Positions 22,665-34,505 of a stretch of DNA of 64,000 nt are shown here, one piece after another. This DNA is from Ipomoea triloba (Eukaryota > Streptophyta > Magnoliopsida > Solanales > Convolvulaceae), in contig NC_044918.1 of the NCBI RefSeq assembly GCF_003576645.1, positions 23,917,233 to 23,981,232 of the forward strand. Reading direction: 5' to 3'. How positions within the stretch are numbered: the first letter of the stretch is position 1; each line of letters begins with the position of its first letter. Both the position numbers and the translations under genes were made by a program. A model generated the notes under the pieces. The model worked only from the letters and a program-made list of their open reading frames with translations. It was not told the DNA's origin and did not search any database.

Positions 22665-23253
22665 AAAGTTATTATACATAGTTAATATTTATATTACTAT
22701 AGAGGTTACAAGGTGAAAGTTAATTAACAAGTTAAGCAATTGAATGACAGATAGCTTTATGAATAATACATTGATTAAATTTGTTTAAAAATATGTGTAT
22801 TAAAACTATACAATATTTTTAAAATACAAAAAGACACTTTAAACTATTATAAAATCATTAATTTTATTAAATAAAACAATTTATATTGAATATTTAAATT
22901 TCTATACATGTCTTAAAAGATAATAACTGATTAGCTTGTTCACCTACTAAATTCTCAATGCTTATATTGCGGAGTCAAGGATTAGGGTTCACCTCGTAAG
23001 ATATATCATTTCTATTAGTTTGTTTTTATTATGCTATAGGTTCATTTTTATACGAAATGCACTAAAAATGAACTTGTAATACATTAAAAATGGCATCTAC
23101 TAATATTGAGACCGAAAAGTCTTTTGAAGTTATTAGGCAAGTATACTCTAAGTAAACAATGAAACTTAGCCCAAAATCTCTTGTCAGAGCCCATTCGCTA
23201 AAGACATACACTAAGATCGTCGCCATCAATGGTCCATTTAAAAACCATGCATT

Positions 23254-23326
23254 CACCCACTCTGGGGCTCGAACCCAAGACCACAAGGTTAAGAGCCTTA
23301 CGCTCTACAAACTAAGCTGGACGGGC
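23254..23326 (-). pseudogene. tRNA-Lys(CUU)-like pseudogene, copy A7
   Basis: Same state as A6: T loop TTCGAGC, D loop missing one of the two G residues. Last member of the exact 1156-bp block. Confidence 0.65.
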
Positions 23327-23747
23327 AAGCCATTATATATTGTTAATATTGATATTAGTATGGAGGCTATAAGTATTGAGAATTATTTGACAAGTTAAAG
23401 AATTGAATGAGAGATAGTTTTATGAATAAAACATTGATTAAATTTGTTGAAAAATATGTGTATTAAAATTATACAATATTTTTAAGATAGAAAAAGACAC
23501 CTTAAGGAATTAGCCCATGACTTATCACACACTTCATGTGGTTCGAGAATAGCCACATAATGAATTAGCCCAAAATCTCGTGATCGCAAGAAAATCGAAA
23601 ATGAACCTGAGCCCAAAATATCTTGTCGGAGCCCATTCGCTAAATACATACACCCTAAGACCTAGAAACAATCCGCGTTATATGTATAGTAGGGTTTTGA
23701 CTTATAACTCCATCCGCTATCAATGGTTCATTTAAAAATTATGTATT

Positions 23748-23820
23748 CGCCCATCTTGGACGCTCAAACCCAGGGCCAAGAGGTTAAAAGCTTTGTGCTC
23801 AACCAATTGAACTAAACAGG
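23748..23820 (-). pseudogene. tRNA-Lys(UUU)-like pseudogene, copy B7
   Basis: The anticodon stem is decayed (CAAAG/CCTCT), a variant shared with B11, B13 and B15. Confidence 0.6.
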
Positions 23821-24411
23821 AAAGTTATTAGACATAGTTAATATTTATATTACTATAGAGGCTAAAAGCATTGAAAGTTAATTAACAAGTTAAACAATTG
23901 AATGACAGATAGCTTTATGAATAATACATTGATTAAATTTGTTTAAAAATATGTGTATTAAATTTATACAATATTTTTAAAATACAAAAAGACACTTTAA
24001 ACTATTATAAAATAATTAATTTTATTAAATAAAATAATTTATATTGAATATTTAAATTTTTATACATGTCTTAAAAGATAATAACTGATTAGCTTGTTCA
24101 CCTACTAAATTCTCAATGCTTATATTGCGGAGTCAAGGATTAGGGTTCACCTCGTAAGATATATCATTTATATAAGTTTGTTTTAATTATGCTATAGGTT
24201 CATTTTTATACGAAATGCACTAAAAATGAACTTGTAATACATTAAAAATGACATCTACTAATATTGAGACCGAAAAGTCTTTTGAAGTTATTAGGCAAGT
24301 ATACTCTAAGTAAACAATGAAACTTAGCCCAAAATCTCTTGTCAGAGCACATTCGCTAAAATCATACACTAAGATCGTCGCCATCAATGGTCCATTTAAA
24401 AACCATGCATT

Positions 24412-24484
24412 TGCCCACCCTGGGGCTCGAACCCAGGACCGCAAGGTTAAGAGCCTTGCGCTCTACCAACTTAGCTAGGCGGGC
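24412..24484 (-). pseudogene. tRNA-Lys(CUU)-like, copy A8
   Basis: Acceptor GCCCGCC/GGTGGGC, anticodon stem CAAGG/CCTTG, T stem CTGGG/CCCAG and T loop TTCGAGC are all good. The D stem has one mismatch (GCTA/GAGC) and the discriminator is A instead of G. Could still be called a tRNA by a covariance search. Confidence 0.55.
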
Positions 24485-24905
24485 AAGTCATCATATATAG
24501 TTAATATTGATATTAGTATGGAGGCTATAAGTATTGAAAATTATTTAACAAGTTAAAGAATTGAATGAGAGATAGTTTTATGAATAAAACATTGATTAAA
24601 TTTGTTGGAAAATATGTGTATTAAAATTATAAAATATTTTTAACATAGAAAAAGACACCTTAAGGAATTAGCCCATGACTAATCACACTCTTCATGCGGT
24701 GCGAGAGTAGCAACATAATGAATTAGCCCAAAATCTCGTTATCGCAAGGAAATAGAAAATGAAGCTCAGCCCAAAATATCATGTCGGAGCCCATTCGCTA
24801 AATACATACACACTAAGACCTAGAAACAATCCGTGTTATATATATAGTAGGGTTTTGACTTATAACTCCATCCGCTATCAATGGTTCATTTAAAAATTAT
24901 GTGTT

Positions 24906-24978
24906 CCCCCATCTTGAACGCTCAAACCCAGGGCCACAAGGTTAAAAGCCTTGTGCTCAACCAATTGAGCTAAACAGG
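24906..24978 (-). pseudogene. tRNA-Lys(UUU)-like pseudogene, copy B8
   Basis: Anticodon arm and D stem intact; acceptor 3' side altered to GGGGGA. Confidence 0.6.
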
Positions 24979-25586
24979 AAAGTTATTATACATAGTTAAT
25001 ATTTATATTACTATAGAGGTTACAAGCATTGAAAGTTAATTAACAAGTTAAACAATTGAATGACAGATAGCTTTATGAATAATACATTGATTAAATTTTT
25101 TTAAAAATATGTGTATTAAAATTATACAATATTTTTAAAATACAAAAAGACACTTTAAACTATTATAAAATCATTAATTTTATTAAATAAAATAATTTAT
25201 ATTGAATATTCAAATTTCTATACATGTCTTAAAACATAATAACTGATTAGCTTGTTCACCTACTAAATTCTCAATGCTTATATTGCGGAGTCAAGGATTA
25301 GGGTTCACCTCGTAAGATATATCATTTCTATAAGTTTGTTTTTATTATGCTATAGGTTCATTTTTATACGAAATGCACTAAAAATGAACTTGTAATACAT
25401 TAAAAATGACATCTACTAATATTGAGACTGAAAAGTCTTTCGATTGAACATATGATATCTAGTTATTAGGCAAGTATACTCTAAGTAAACAATGAAACTT
25501 AGCCCAAAATCTCTTGTCAGAGCCCATTCGCTAAAGACATACACTAAAATCGTCGCCATCAATGGTCCATTTACAAACTATGCATT

Positions 25587-25623
25587 CGCGAGGCTTGCGC
25601 TCTACCAGCTGAGCTAGACGGGC
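25587..25623 (-). pseudogene. tRNA-Lys 5'-half relic, copy A9
   Basis: Only the acceptor 5' strand, the D arm (A box TAGCTCAGCTGG kept) and the first strand of the anticodon stem remain. A 36-nt deletion removed the anticodon loop, T arm and B box, leaving 37 bp. Confidence 0.75.
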
Positions 25624-26044
25624 AAGTCATCATATATAGTTAATATTGATATTAGTATGGAGGCTATAAGTATTGAAAATTATTTAACAAGTTAAAGAAT
25701 TGAATGAGAGATAGTTTTATGAATAAAACATTGATTAAATTTGTTGAAAAATATGTGTATTAAAATTATACAATATTTTTAACATAGAAAAAGACACCTT
25801 AAGGAATTAGCCCATGACTAATCACACTCTTCATGTGGTGCGAGAATAGCCACATAATGAATTAGCCCAAAATCTCGTTATCGCAAGGAAATAGAAAATG
25901 AAGCTGAGCCCAAAATATCTTATCGAGGCCAATTTGCTAAAAACATACACACTAAGACCTAGAAACAATCCGTGTTATATGTATAGTAGGGTTTTGACTT
26001 ATAACTCCATCCGCTATCAATGGTTCATTTAAAAATTATGTGTT

Positions 26045-26117
26045 CCCCCATCTTGAACGCTCAAACCCAGGGCCACAAGGTTAAAAGCCTTGTGCTCAAC
26101 CAATTGAGCTAAACAGG
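26045..26117 (-). pseudogene. tRNA-Lys(UUU)-like pseudogene, copy B9
   Basis: Same state as B8. Confidence 0.6.
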
Positions 26118-26724
26118 AAAGTTATTATACATAGTTAATATTTATATTACTATAGAGGCTACAAGCATTGAAAGTTAATTAACAAGTTAAACAATTGAAT
26201 GACAGATAGCTTTATGAATAATACATTGATTAAATTTTTTTAAAAATATGTGTATTAAAATTATACAATATTTTTAAAATACAAAAAGACACTTTAAACT
26301 ATTATAAAATCATTAATTTTATTAAATAAAACAATTTATATTGAATATTCAAATTTCTATACAAGTCTTAAAACATAATAACTGATTAGCTTGTTCACCT
26401 ACTAAATTCTCAATGCTTATATTGCGGAGTCAAGGATTGGGGTTCACCTCGTAAGATATATCATTTCTATAAGTTTGTTTTTATTATGCTATAGGTTCAT
26501 TTTTATACGAAATGCACTAAAAATGAACTTGTAATACATTAAAAATGACATCTACTAATATTGAGACTGAAAAGTCTTTCGATTGAACATATGATATCTA
26601 GTTATTAGGCAAGTATACTCTAAGTAAACAATGAAACTTAGCCCAAAATCTCTTGTCAGAGCCCATTCGCTAAAGACATACACTAAAATCGTCGCCATCA
26701 ATGGTCCATTACAAACTATGCATT

Positions 26725-26761
26725 CGCGAGGCTTGCGCTCTACCAGCTGAGCTAGACGGGC
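26725..26761 (-). pseudogene. tRNA-Lys 5'-half relic, copy A10
   Basis: Same deletion breakpoints as A9, 1138 bp further on, so the deleted form was amplified as part of the unit. Confidence 0.75.
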
Positions 26762-27182
26762 AAGTCATCATATATAGTTAATATTGATATTAGTATGGAG
26801 GCTATAAGTATTGAAAATTATTTAACAAGTTAAAGAATTGAATGAGAGATAGTTTTATGAATAAAACATTGATTAAATTTGTTGAAAAATATGTGTATTA
26901 AAATTATACAATATTTTTAACATAGAAAAAGACACCTTAAGGAATTAGCCCATGACTAATCACACTCTTCATGTGGTGCGAGAATAGCCACATAATGAAT
27001 TAGCCCAAAATCTCGTTATCGCAAGGAAATAGAAAATGAAGCTCAGCCCAAAATATCTTATCGAGGCCAATTTGCTAAAAACATACACACTAAGACCTAG
27101 AAACAATCCGTGTTATATGTATAGTAGGGTTTTGACTTATAACTCCATCCGCTATCAATGGTTCTTTTAAAAATTATGTGTT

Positions 27183-27255
27183 CCCCCATCTTGAACGCTC
27201 AAACCCAGGGCCACAAGGTTAAAAGCCTTGTGCTCAACCAATTGAGCTAAACAGG
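27183..27255 (-). pseudogene. tRNA-Lys(UUU)-like pseudogene, copy B10
   Basis: Same state as B8 and B9. Confidence 0.6.
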
Positions 27256-27863
27256 AAAGTTATTATACATAGTTAATATTTATATTACTATAGAGGCTAC
27301 AAGCATTGAAAGTTAATTAACAAGTTAAACAATTGAATGACAGATAGCTTTATGAATAATACATTGATTAAATTTTTTTAAAAATATGTGTATTAAAATT
27401 ATACAATATTTTTAAAATACAAAAAGACACTTTAAACTATTATAAAATCATTAATTTTATTAAATAAAACAATTTATATTGAATATTCAAATTTCTATAC
27501 ATGTCTTAAAACATAATAACTGATTAGCTTGTTCACTTACTAAATTCTCAATGCTTATATTGCGGAGTCAAGGATTGGGGTTCACCTCGTAAGATATATC
27601 ATTTCTATAAGTTTGTTTTTATTATGCTATAGGTTCATTTTTATACGAAATGCACTAAAAATGAACTTGTAATACATTAAAAATGACATCTACTAATATT
27701 GAGACTGAAAAGTCTTTCGATTGAACATATGATATCTAGTTATTAGGCAAGTATACTCTAAGTAAACAATGAAATTTAGCCCAAAATCTCTTGTCAGAGC
27801 CCATTCGCTAAAGACATACACTAAAATCGTCGCCATCAATGGTCCATTTACAAACTATGCATT

Positions 27864-27900
27864 CGCGAGGCTTGCGCTCTACCAACTGAGCTAGACGGGC
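27864..27900 (-). pseudogene. tRNA-Lys 5'-half relic, copy A11
   Basis: Same deletion as A9 and A10, with D loop AGTTGGTA as in full-length copies. Last of the three truncated units. Confidence 0.75.
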
Positions 27901-28321
27901 AAGTCATCATATATAGTTAATATTGATATTAGTATGGAGGCTATAAGTATTGAAAATTATTTAACAAGTTAAAGAATTGAATGAGAGATAGTTTTATGAA
28001 TAAAACATTGATTAAATTTGTTGAAAAATATGTGTATTAAAATTATACAATATTTTTAACATAGAAAAAGACACCTTAAGGAATTAGCCCATGACTAATC
28101 ACACTCTTCATGTGGTGCGAGAATAGCCACATAATGAATTAGCCCAAAATCTCGTTATCGCAAGGAAATAGAAAATGAAGCTGAGCCCAAAATATCTTAT
28201 CGGGGCCCATTTGCTAAAAACATACACACTAAGACCTAGAAACAATCCGTGTTATATGTATAGTAGGGTTTTGACTTATAACTCCATCCGCTATCAATGG
28301 TTCATTTAAAAATTATGTATT

Positions 28322-28394
28322 CGCCCATCTTGAACGCTCAAACCCAGGGCCAAGAGGTTAAAAGCTTTGTGCTCAACCAACTGAACTAAACAGG
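28322..28394 (-). pseudogene. tRNA-Lys(UUU)-like pseudogene, copy B11
   Basis: Decayed anticodon stem CAAAG/CCTCT; D stem 5' strand reads GTTC. Confidence 0.6.
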
Positions 28395-30729
28395 AAAGTT
28401 ATTATACATAGTTAATATTTATATTACTATAGAGGCCAAAAGCATTGAAAGTTAATTAACAAGTTAAACAATTGAATGACAGATAGCTTTATGAATAATA
28501 CATTGATTAAATTTGTTTAAAAATATGTGTATTAAATTTATACAATATTTTTAAAATACAAAAAGACACTTTAAACTATTATAAAATCATTAATTTTATT
28601 ACTTAAAACAATTTATATTGAATATTTAAATTTCTATACATGTCTTAAAAGATAATAACTGGTTAGCTTGTTCACCTACTAAATTCTCAATGCTTATATT
28701 GCGGAGTCAAGGATTAGGTTTCACCACGTAAGATATATCATTTATATAAGTTTGTTTTTATTATGCTATAGGTTCATTTTTATTCGAAATGCATTAAAAA
28801 TGAACTTGTAATACATTAAAAATGACATCTACTAATATTGAGACCGAAAAGTCTTTCGATTGAACATACGATATCTAGTTATTAGGCAAGTATACTCTAG
28901 GTAAACAATGAAACTTAGCCCAAAATCTCTTGTCAGAGCCTGTAACCCCTCGGTTTTTCCGACAAAGTTAAGATTCGAGAATATCGATATAATTTTTTTT
29001 AAGCTATGACATTTAAGAGAAGGCTTCTCGGTGCTCGAAAGAATTTTTTTTTTTTAAGATTAGTTATTGATAAGCTGCGAACTACGTACCGGTCACGAAC
29101 CGAGAAATTTTTAAGGATATAGATTCAGTTCGAATTTTCCTAGAAATTGGATTATTAAGTATCATACGATTAAGCCTGAACTTCTAGTTAGTTCAAGAAA
29201 ATATTAAATGGACTGTAAGGGGTAAATTGTTACGAACTCTGTACCTATATTTCGCGAGATACCGAAAAATTCACAATTTTGGTGATTTGCGACGGGATTA
29301 TTTTTAGTATAATTTTGGTATTAGAATTTTCCCGAATTAAGATATAATCCTCCGAACTTTCATCTGATTTAACCCCAAACTGGCCAAATAAGTTGTGATC
29401 TTCTTAAGGACTCCATAGGGTATTGACAAGTGGCAACCAAAATCTAGCCAATATTGGATCATTTAATGTTAGCATTAATGAGGCATGGGAGTGTTGCACT
29501 TTGTTACTTGATCTTCAAGACAAAATCTACACTAATCACACTCATTTCTCTCTCACTCTCCCACCCCATTTTCGAACTACACCATTAGGAAGAAGAAGAA
29601 AAATTAGTTTGGTCTTCCATTGTAATCAAAGAGCTCCTAAGCATTCTTCCAACCCAAGAGACTAAGTGTAGGTAAGACCTTAGACTTTGTTGGATTAAAT
29701 CATCTCTAGAACTTAAGTGTTAATGTTTGGTGCATGAAAAGTATTGTTATTGTGGTGATATTTTTAGGGTCTTTGAACTCAAAGAAAGGATCTAGCAACT
29801 TCTCGGCTTTGAAATCTTCCATCAAGGTAAGGAATCCCTTAAGTCGGTTCAATCACTTGAAGGTGAACAAATGCTAGTAAATTATATGACTAGGAATTTT
29901 TACGTGGAAATTATGTGTTAAGTTGTGGATCTACAAGTTAGCCTAAGAAACTACACTTTAGATTTTTGGTAATTTTTGTATACATGTTCATAGCTAATTT
30001 ATGCATGTATATGTTGAATTTATGCCCATATAGGCTTATACTTGTGAAAATAGTGAAAAGAAATCAGGATAGATTCTGGCAGTGACTTCCGAGATTTATT
30101 GGGAAAAATTGGTAAGGTATTTTGATCCTATTTTTTTTAGACATGTAGTTCTATAAGTGTAGAACCCGCATATAAAATTTCATAATGATCGGAGTAGTAT
30201 AAGTACGGTTTTCGAATTTTTTTTCCAAAACTGGTCCAGAGAGAAAAATATTCTAGACAGCACACTGCCAAGGGCAAAAATGGAATTTTCTGTGTTTATT
30301 CGCGGGTCAAAATGACCAAAACTTTTTATGGACATCAATTACTATAAGTTGGGGTTCTACCATAAAAATTTCAAGTGAAAAAGAGTTCGGGAACTATTTT
30401 TACCGGCTCAATCTTTCGGACCGCGCCAACTGAAATTTCTGGCAGATTTGACGCGGACTCGTTTTCGACTTGTTTTTGACCCGGTTTTTCCCCGATGTTT
30501 TTAACCCTGAGTGTTGCGATGTTTTGAAAGCCTACGGGCATCCAGGTGAATTTTTGAAGGCCCAAATATTATTTTTGTGCATTATATTTATTAACTTGGA
30601 AAGTAATTATGTTTTGAAAATTATTGTGACTCCTGTACTTGAATTTCCATAACGAGACTAACACTAACCAAAGTGTGTATTTTGGGGAAATATATTTTAA
30701 CAAGTGTGATGGTTATGGAGTCGTGTGAT

Positions 30730-30860
30730 AATAATGAATGGTGAGGGAGTCTGTATGATTAATCTATACTGCAGAGCGAAGTTTCTTCGCTGAGTGAATG
30801 GTGAGGGGTCTGTATGATTGATTCATACTGCAGAGCGAAGTCTATTCGCTGAGTGGAGTT
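30730..30860. repeat. Hairpin-bearing tandem repeat inside the solo LTR
   Basis: Two copies of about 60 bp, each with GAATGGTGAGG, TGTATGATT and CTGCAGAGCGAAG followed by TTCGCTGAGTG. Each copy can form the hairpin GCGAA/TTCGC. Possibly a regulatory or RNA feature of the LTR; function unknown. Confidence 0.6.
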
Positions 30861-31249
30861 GTGAGAACTAACTGTCGGGTGTCTCGAACAGTAGTGTGGG
30901 TGTTGTGTTTCTCACGTGTGAATTAATGGATGTGTTATGTGCCGAAGTTACTTATATAATGTGGTATTGCTTGTTGTTAGAATGATTGCAGGTAGACTGC
31001 GACTGTTGGGTAACGTTTATCTTACCCTATTTATTATTAATTGTTGTTTTTGAAAACCTTTGTTTACTTTCGAGTGACAATGGATTTCCTTACTTAGCCG
31101 TCGCGCTAACTACACTTCATTGTGTCCTTTATTAGATGCAGTCTAGCGTGGGCCGTTGTGGCCGATGAGCTCTAAATAGGATGGGAGTCGAGGTTGAAGA
31201 TTACTCTATCCTAGAATAGACACCCTGGAGGGATTATTTCCATATGTAC

Positions 31250-31402
31250 ATATCAGGTTGTAAGTTTAGCCTTAGCGTTTAGGTATAGGAAAGATACCTA
31301 AGATATTTGAGGTTGTAAGTTTAGCCTTAGGAAAGATACCTAAGATATTTGAGGTTGTAAGTTTAGCCTTAGCGTTTAGGTATAGGAAAGATACCTAAGC
31401 GT
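31250..31402. repeat. Short tandem duplications near the 3' end of the solo LTR
   Basis: AGGTTGTAAGTTTAGCCTTAG occurs three times, twice followed by CGTTTAGGTATAGG, and GAAAGATACCTAAG follows each time. The repeat is direct and imperfect. Confidence 0.75.
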
Positions 31403-31562
31403 GGCGGTAACACCCAGTTTTCTGCTGGTTAGACGCTTCCGCAATGTATTATATTTTAAGGATTTTGTGAAAAATATTTTAAGGATTTTGTGAAAATTGG
31501 GGTGTTACAGAGCCCATTCGCTAAAATCATACACTAAGATCATCGCCATCAATGGTCCATTT

Positions 31563-31567
31563 AAAAA
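31563..31567 (-). terminator. RNA polymerase III terminator of copy A12
   Basis: A run of five T residues on the minus strand, 9 nt after the tRNA 3' end. The equivalent run follows most A and B modules of the array. Confidence 0.6.
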
Positions 31568-31576
31568 CTATGCATT

Positions 31577-31649
31577 CGCCCACCCTGGGGCTCGAACCCA
31601 GGACCACAAGGTTAAGAGCCTTGCGCTTTACCAACTAAGCTAGACGGGC
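31577..31649 (-). tRNA. tRNA-Lys(CUU), copy A12
   Basis: The best-preserved copy. Acceptor GCCCGTC/GGTGGGC, D loop AGTTGGTA, anticodon stem CAAGG/CCTTG, loop CTCTTAA (CUU), T stem CTGGG/CCCAG, T loop TTCGAGC, discriminator G. The D stem is GCTT/AAGC, where other copies have GCTC/GAGC: both strands changed and pairing is kept. A box TAGCTTAGTTGG and B box GGTTCGAGCCC fit consensus. It would decode AAG as lysine. Whether it is expressed cannot be told from sequence. Confidence 0.8.
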
Positions 31650-32070
31650 AAGTCATCACATATAGTTAATATTGATATTAGTATGGAGGCTATAAGTCTT
31701 GAAAATTATTTAACAAGTTAAAGAATTGAATGAGAGATAGCTTTATGAATAAAACATTGATTAAATTTGTTGAAAAATATGTGTATTAAAATTATACAAT
31801 ATTTTTAAGATAGAAAAAGACACCTTAAGGAATTAGCCCATGACTAATCACACACTTCATGTGGTGCGAGAATAGCCACATAATGAATTAGCCCAAAATC
31901 TCGTGATCGCAAGGAAATCGAAAATGAAGCTGAGCCCAAAATATCTTGTCGGAGCCCATTCGCTAAATACATACACACTAAGACCTAGAAACAATCCGCG
32001 TTATATGTATAGTAGGGTTTTGACTTATAACTCCATCCGCTATCAATGGTTCATTTAAAAATTATGTATT

Positions 32071-32143
32071 CGCCCATCTTGAACGCTCAAACCCATGGCC
32101 ACAAGATTAAAAGCCTTGTGTTCAACCAACTGAGCTAAACAAG
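32071..32143 (-). pseudogene. tRNA-Lys(UUU)-like pseudogene, copy B12
   Basis: D arm GCTC AGTTGGTT GAAC, UUU loop kept; anticodon stem CAAGG/TCTTG with one mismatch or wobble. Confidence 0.6.
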
Positions 32144-32752
32144 AAAGTTATTATACATAGTTAATATTTATATTACTATAGAGGCTACAAGCATTGAAAG
32201 TTAATTAACCTGTTAAACAATTGAATGACAGATATCTTTACGAATAATACATTGATTAAATTTGTTTTAAAATATGTGTATTAAATTTATACAGTATTTT
32301 TAAAATACAAAAAGACACTTTAAACTATTATAAAATCATTAATTTTATTACTTAAAACAATTTATATTGAATATTTAAATTTCTATACATGTCTTAAAAG
32401 ATAATAACTGATTAGCTTGTTCACCTACAAAATTCTCAAATGCTTATATTGCGGAGTCAAGGATTAGGGTTCACCTCGTAAGATATATCATTTCTATAAG
32501 TTTGTTTTTATTATGCTATAGGTTCATTTTTATACGAAATACACTAGAAATGAACTTGTAATACATTAAAAATGACATCTACTAATATTGTGACCGAAAA
32601 GTCTTTTGATTGAACATACGATATCTAGTTATTAGGCAAGTATACTCTAGGTAAACAATGAAACTTAGCCCAAAATCTCTTGTCAGAGCCCATTCGCTAA
32701 AATCATACACTAAGATCGTCGCCATCAATGGTCCATTTTAAAACCATGCATT

Positions 32753-32825
32753 CGCCCACCCTGGGGCTCGAACCCAGGACCACAAGGTTAAGAGCCTTGC
32801 GCTCTACCAACTGAGCTAGATGCGC
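32753..32825 (-). tRNA. tRNA-Lys(CUU)-like, copy A13
   Basis: D, anticodon and T arms are perfect and both boxes are canonical. The acceptor is GCGCATC/GGTGGGC with one G-G mismatch at the third pair. A marginal gene candidate. Confidence 0.6.
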
Positions 32826-33246
32826 AAGTCATCATATATAGTTAATATTGATATTAGTATGGAGGCTATAAGTCTTGTAAATTATTTAACAAGTTAAAGA
32901 ATTGAACGAGAGATAGCTTTATGAATAAAACATTGATTAAATTTGTTGAAAAATATGTGTATTAAAATTATACAATATTTTTAAGATAGAAAAAGACACC
33001 TTAAGGAATTAGCCCATGACTAATCACACACTTCATGTGGTGCGAGAATAGCCACATAATGAATTAGCCCAAAATCTCGTGATCGCAAGGAAATCGAAAA
33101 TGAAGCTGAGCCCAAAATATCTTGTCGGAGCCCATTCGCTAAATACATACACACTAAGACCTAGAAACAATCCGCGTTATATGTATAGTAGGGTTTTGAC
33201 TTATAACTCCATCCGCTATCAATGGTTCATTTAAAAATTATGTATT

Positions 33247-33319
33247 CGCCCATCTTGAACGCTCAAACCCAGGGCCAAGAGGTTAAAAGCTTTGTGCTCA
33301 ACCAACTGAATTAAACAGG
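33247..33319 (-). pseudogene. tRNA-Lys(UUU)-like pseudogene, copy B13
   Basis: Variant with decayed anticodon stem CAAAG/CCTCT and a weakened D stem. Confidence 0.6.
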
Positions 33320-33523
33320 AAAGTTATTATACATAGTTAATATTTATATTACTATAGAGGCTAAAAGCATTGAAAGTTAATTAACAAGTTAAACAATTGA
33401 ATGACAGATAGCTTTATGAATAATACATTGATTAAATTTGTTTAAAAATATGTGTATTAAATTTATACAATATTTTTAAAATACAAAAAGACACTTTAAA
33501 CTATTATAAAATCATTAATTTTA

Positions 33524-33969
33524 GGGAAAATGGTCAAATAAGCCCTCCAACTTTACCTAAGGAGTCAATTAGGCCCCTGAACATTTTAAAGTAGCAATTA
33601 AACCCATCAACATTATATTTTGATGCAAAAAAGTCCATAAGCCTGTTAATGACCTGTGATCACAGGTCATTAGGATTCCGGTCAAATTTTCGGCACACTC
33701 AGGCTATATTCCGGCACAAAACCCAGTGGTTGCCTTCTCCAGTGAGTCACCAGCGACCGTCGAACGGTCGCCCGTGACTTTTGTGCCGGAATATGGGTGC
33801 CGGAAATTTGACCGGAATCCTAGTGACCTGTGATCACAGGTCATTAACAGGTTTATGGACTTTTTTGCTTAAAAATACAATGTTGATGGGTTTAATTGCT
33901 ACTTTAAAATGTTCAGGGGCCTAATTGACTCCTTAGGTAAAGTTGGAGGGCTTATTTGACCCTTTTCCC
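33524..33969. mobile_element. Mutator-type MITE (446 bp)
   Basis: It starts GGGAAAATGGTCAAATAAGC and ends with the complement (GCTTATTTGACCCTTTTCCC). The arms pair for nearly 200 bp, and the centre includes a smaller hairpin GCGACCGTCGAACGGTCGC. A perfect 9-bp duplication TTAATTTTA flanks it (33515-33523 and 33970-33978). Other array units show the uninterrupted TCATTAATTTTATTAC. Termini and 9-bp duplication fit Mutator-like elements. No coding capacity. Confidence 0.85.
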
Positions 33970-34432
33970 TTAATTTTATTACTTAAAACAATTTATATTG
34001 AATATTTAAATTTCTATACATGTCTTAAAAGATAATAACTGGTTAGCTTGTTCATCTACTAAATTCTCAATGCTTATATTGCGGAGTCAAGGATTAGGGT
34101 TCACCTCGTAAGATATATCATTTATATAAGTTTGTATTTATTATGCTATAGGTTCATTTTTATTCGAAATGCATTAAAAATGAACTTGTAATACATTAAA
34201 AATGACATCTACTAATATTGAGACCGAAAAGTCTTTTGATTGAACATACGATATCTAGTTATTAGGCAAGTATACTCTAAGTAAACAATGAAACTTAGCC
34301 CAAAATCTCTTGTCAGGAAGTACACTCTAAGTAAACAATGAAACTTAGCCCAAAATCTCTTGTCAGAGCCAATTCGCTAAAGACATACACTAAGATCGTC
34401 GCCATCAATGGTCCATTTAAAAACCATGCATT

Positions 34433-34505
34433 CGCCCACCCTGGGGCTTGAACCCAGGACCACAGGGTTAAGAGCCTTGCGCTCTACCAACTGAGCTACA
34501 TAGGC
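34433..34505 (-). pseudogene. tRNA-Lys(CUU)-like pseudogene, copy A14
   Basis: Acceptor GCCTATG/GGTGGGC with a final G-G mismatch; anticodon stem CAAGG/CCCTG with one A-C mismatch; T loop TTCAAGC breaks the B box consensus by one base. Confidence 0.65.

Larger units (their letters stand above)
28941..31509 (+). mobile_element. Solo LTR, Tekay/Del chromovirus-like (2569 bp)
   Basis: It begins TGTAACCCCT and ends GGGGTGTTACA, TG..CA termini like those of Tekay/Del-type Ty3/gypsy LTRs. It is flanked by a perfect 5-bp duplication GAGCC (28936-28940 and 31510-31514). Adjacent array units give the empty site (CTTGTCAGAGCCCATTCGC without insert). No primer site, purine tract or pol sequence is inside, so it is a solo LTR left by LTR-LTR recombination. 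An open frame at 29423-29665 starts from a non-ATG codon and has no known domain. The lineage call rests on the termini and length. Confidence 0.8.

Noticed and set aside
18438..24444. Repeated minus-strand open frames of 74 codons (reading MWSWDRAPEW...) and plus-strand frames of 79 codons
   Set aside because: They recur only because the array unit recurs, run through the tRNA-Lys module and its flanks, have no codon bias or domain, and vanish in units with indels.
29423..29665. 80-codon open frame in the solo LTR
   Set aside because: Non-ATG start, no motif, inside an LTR; treated as chance.
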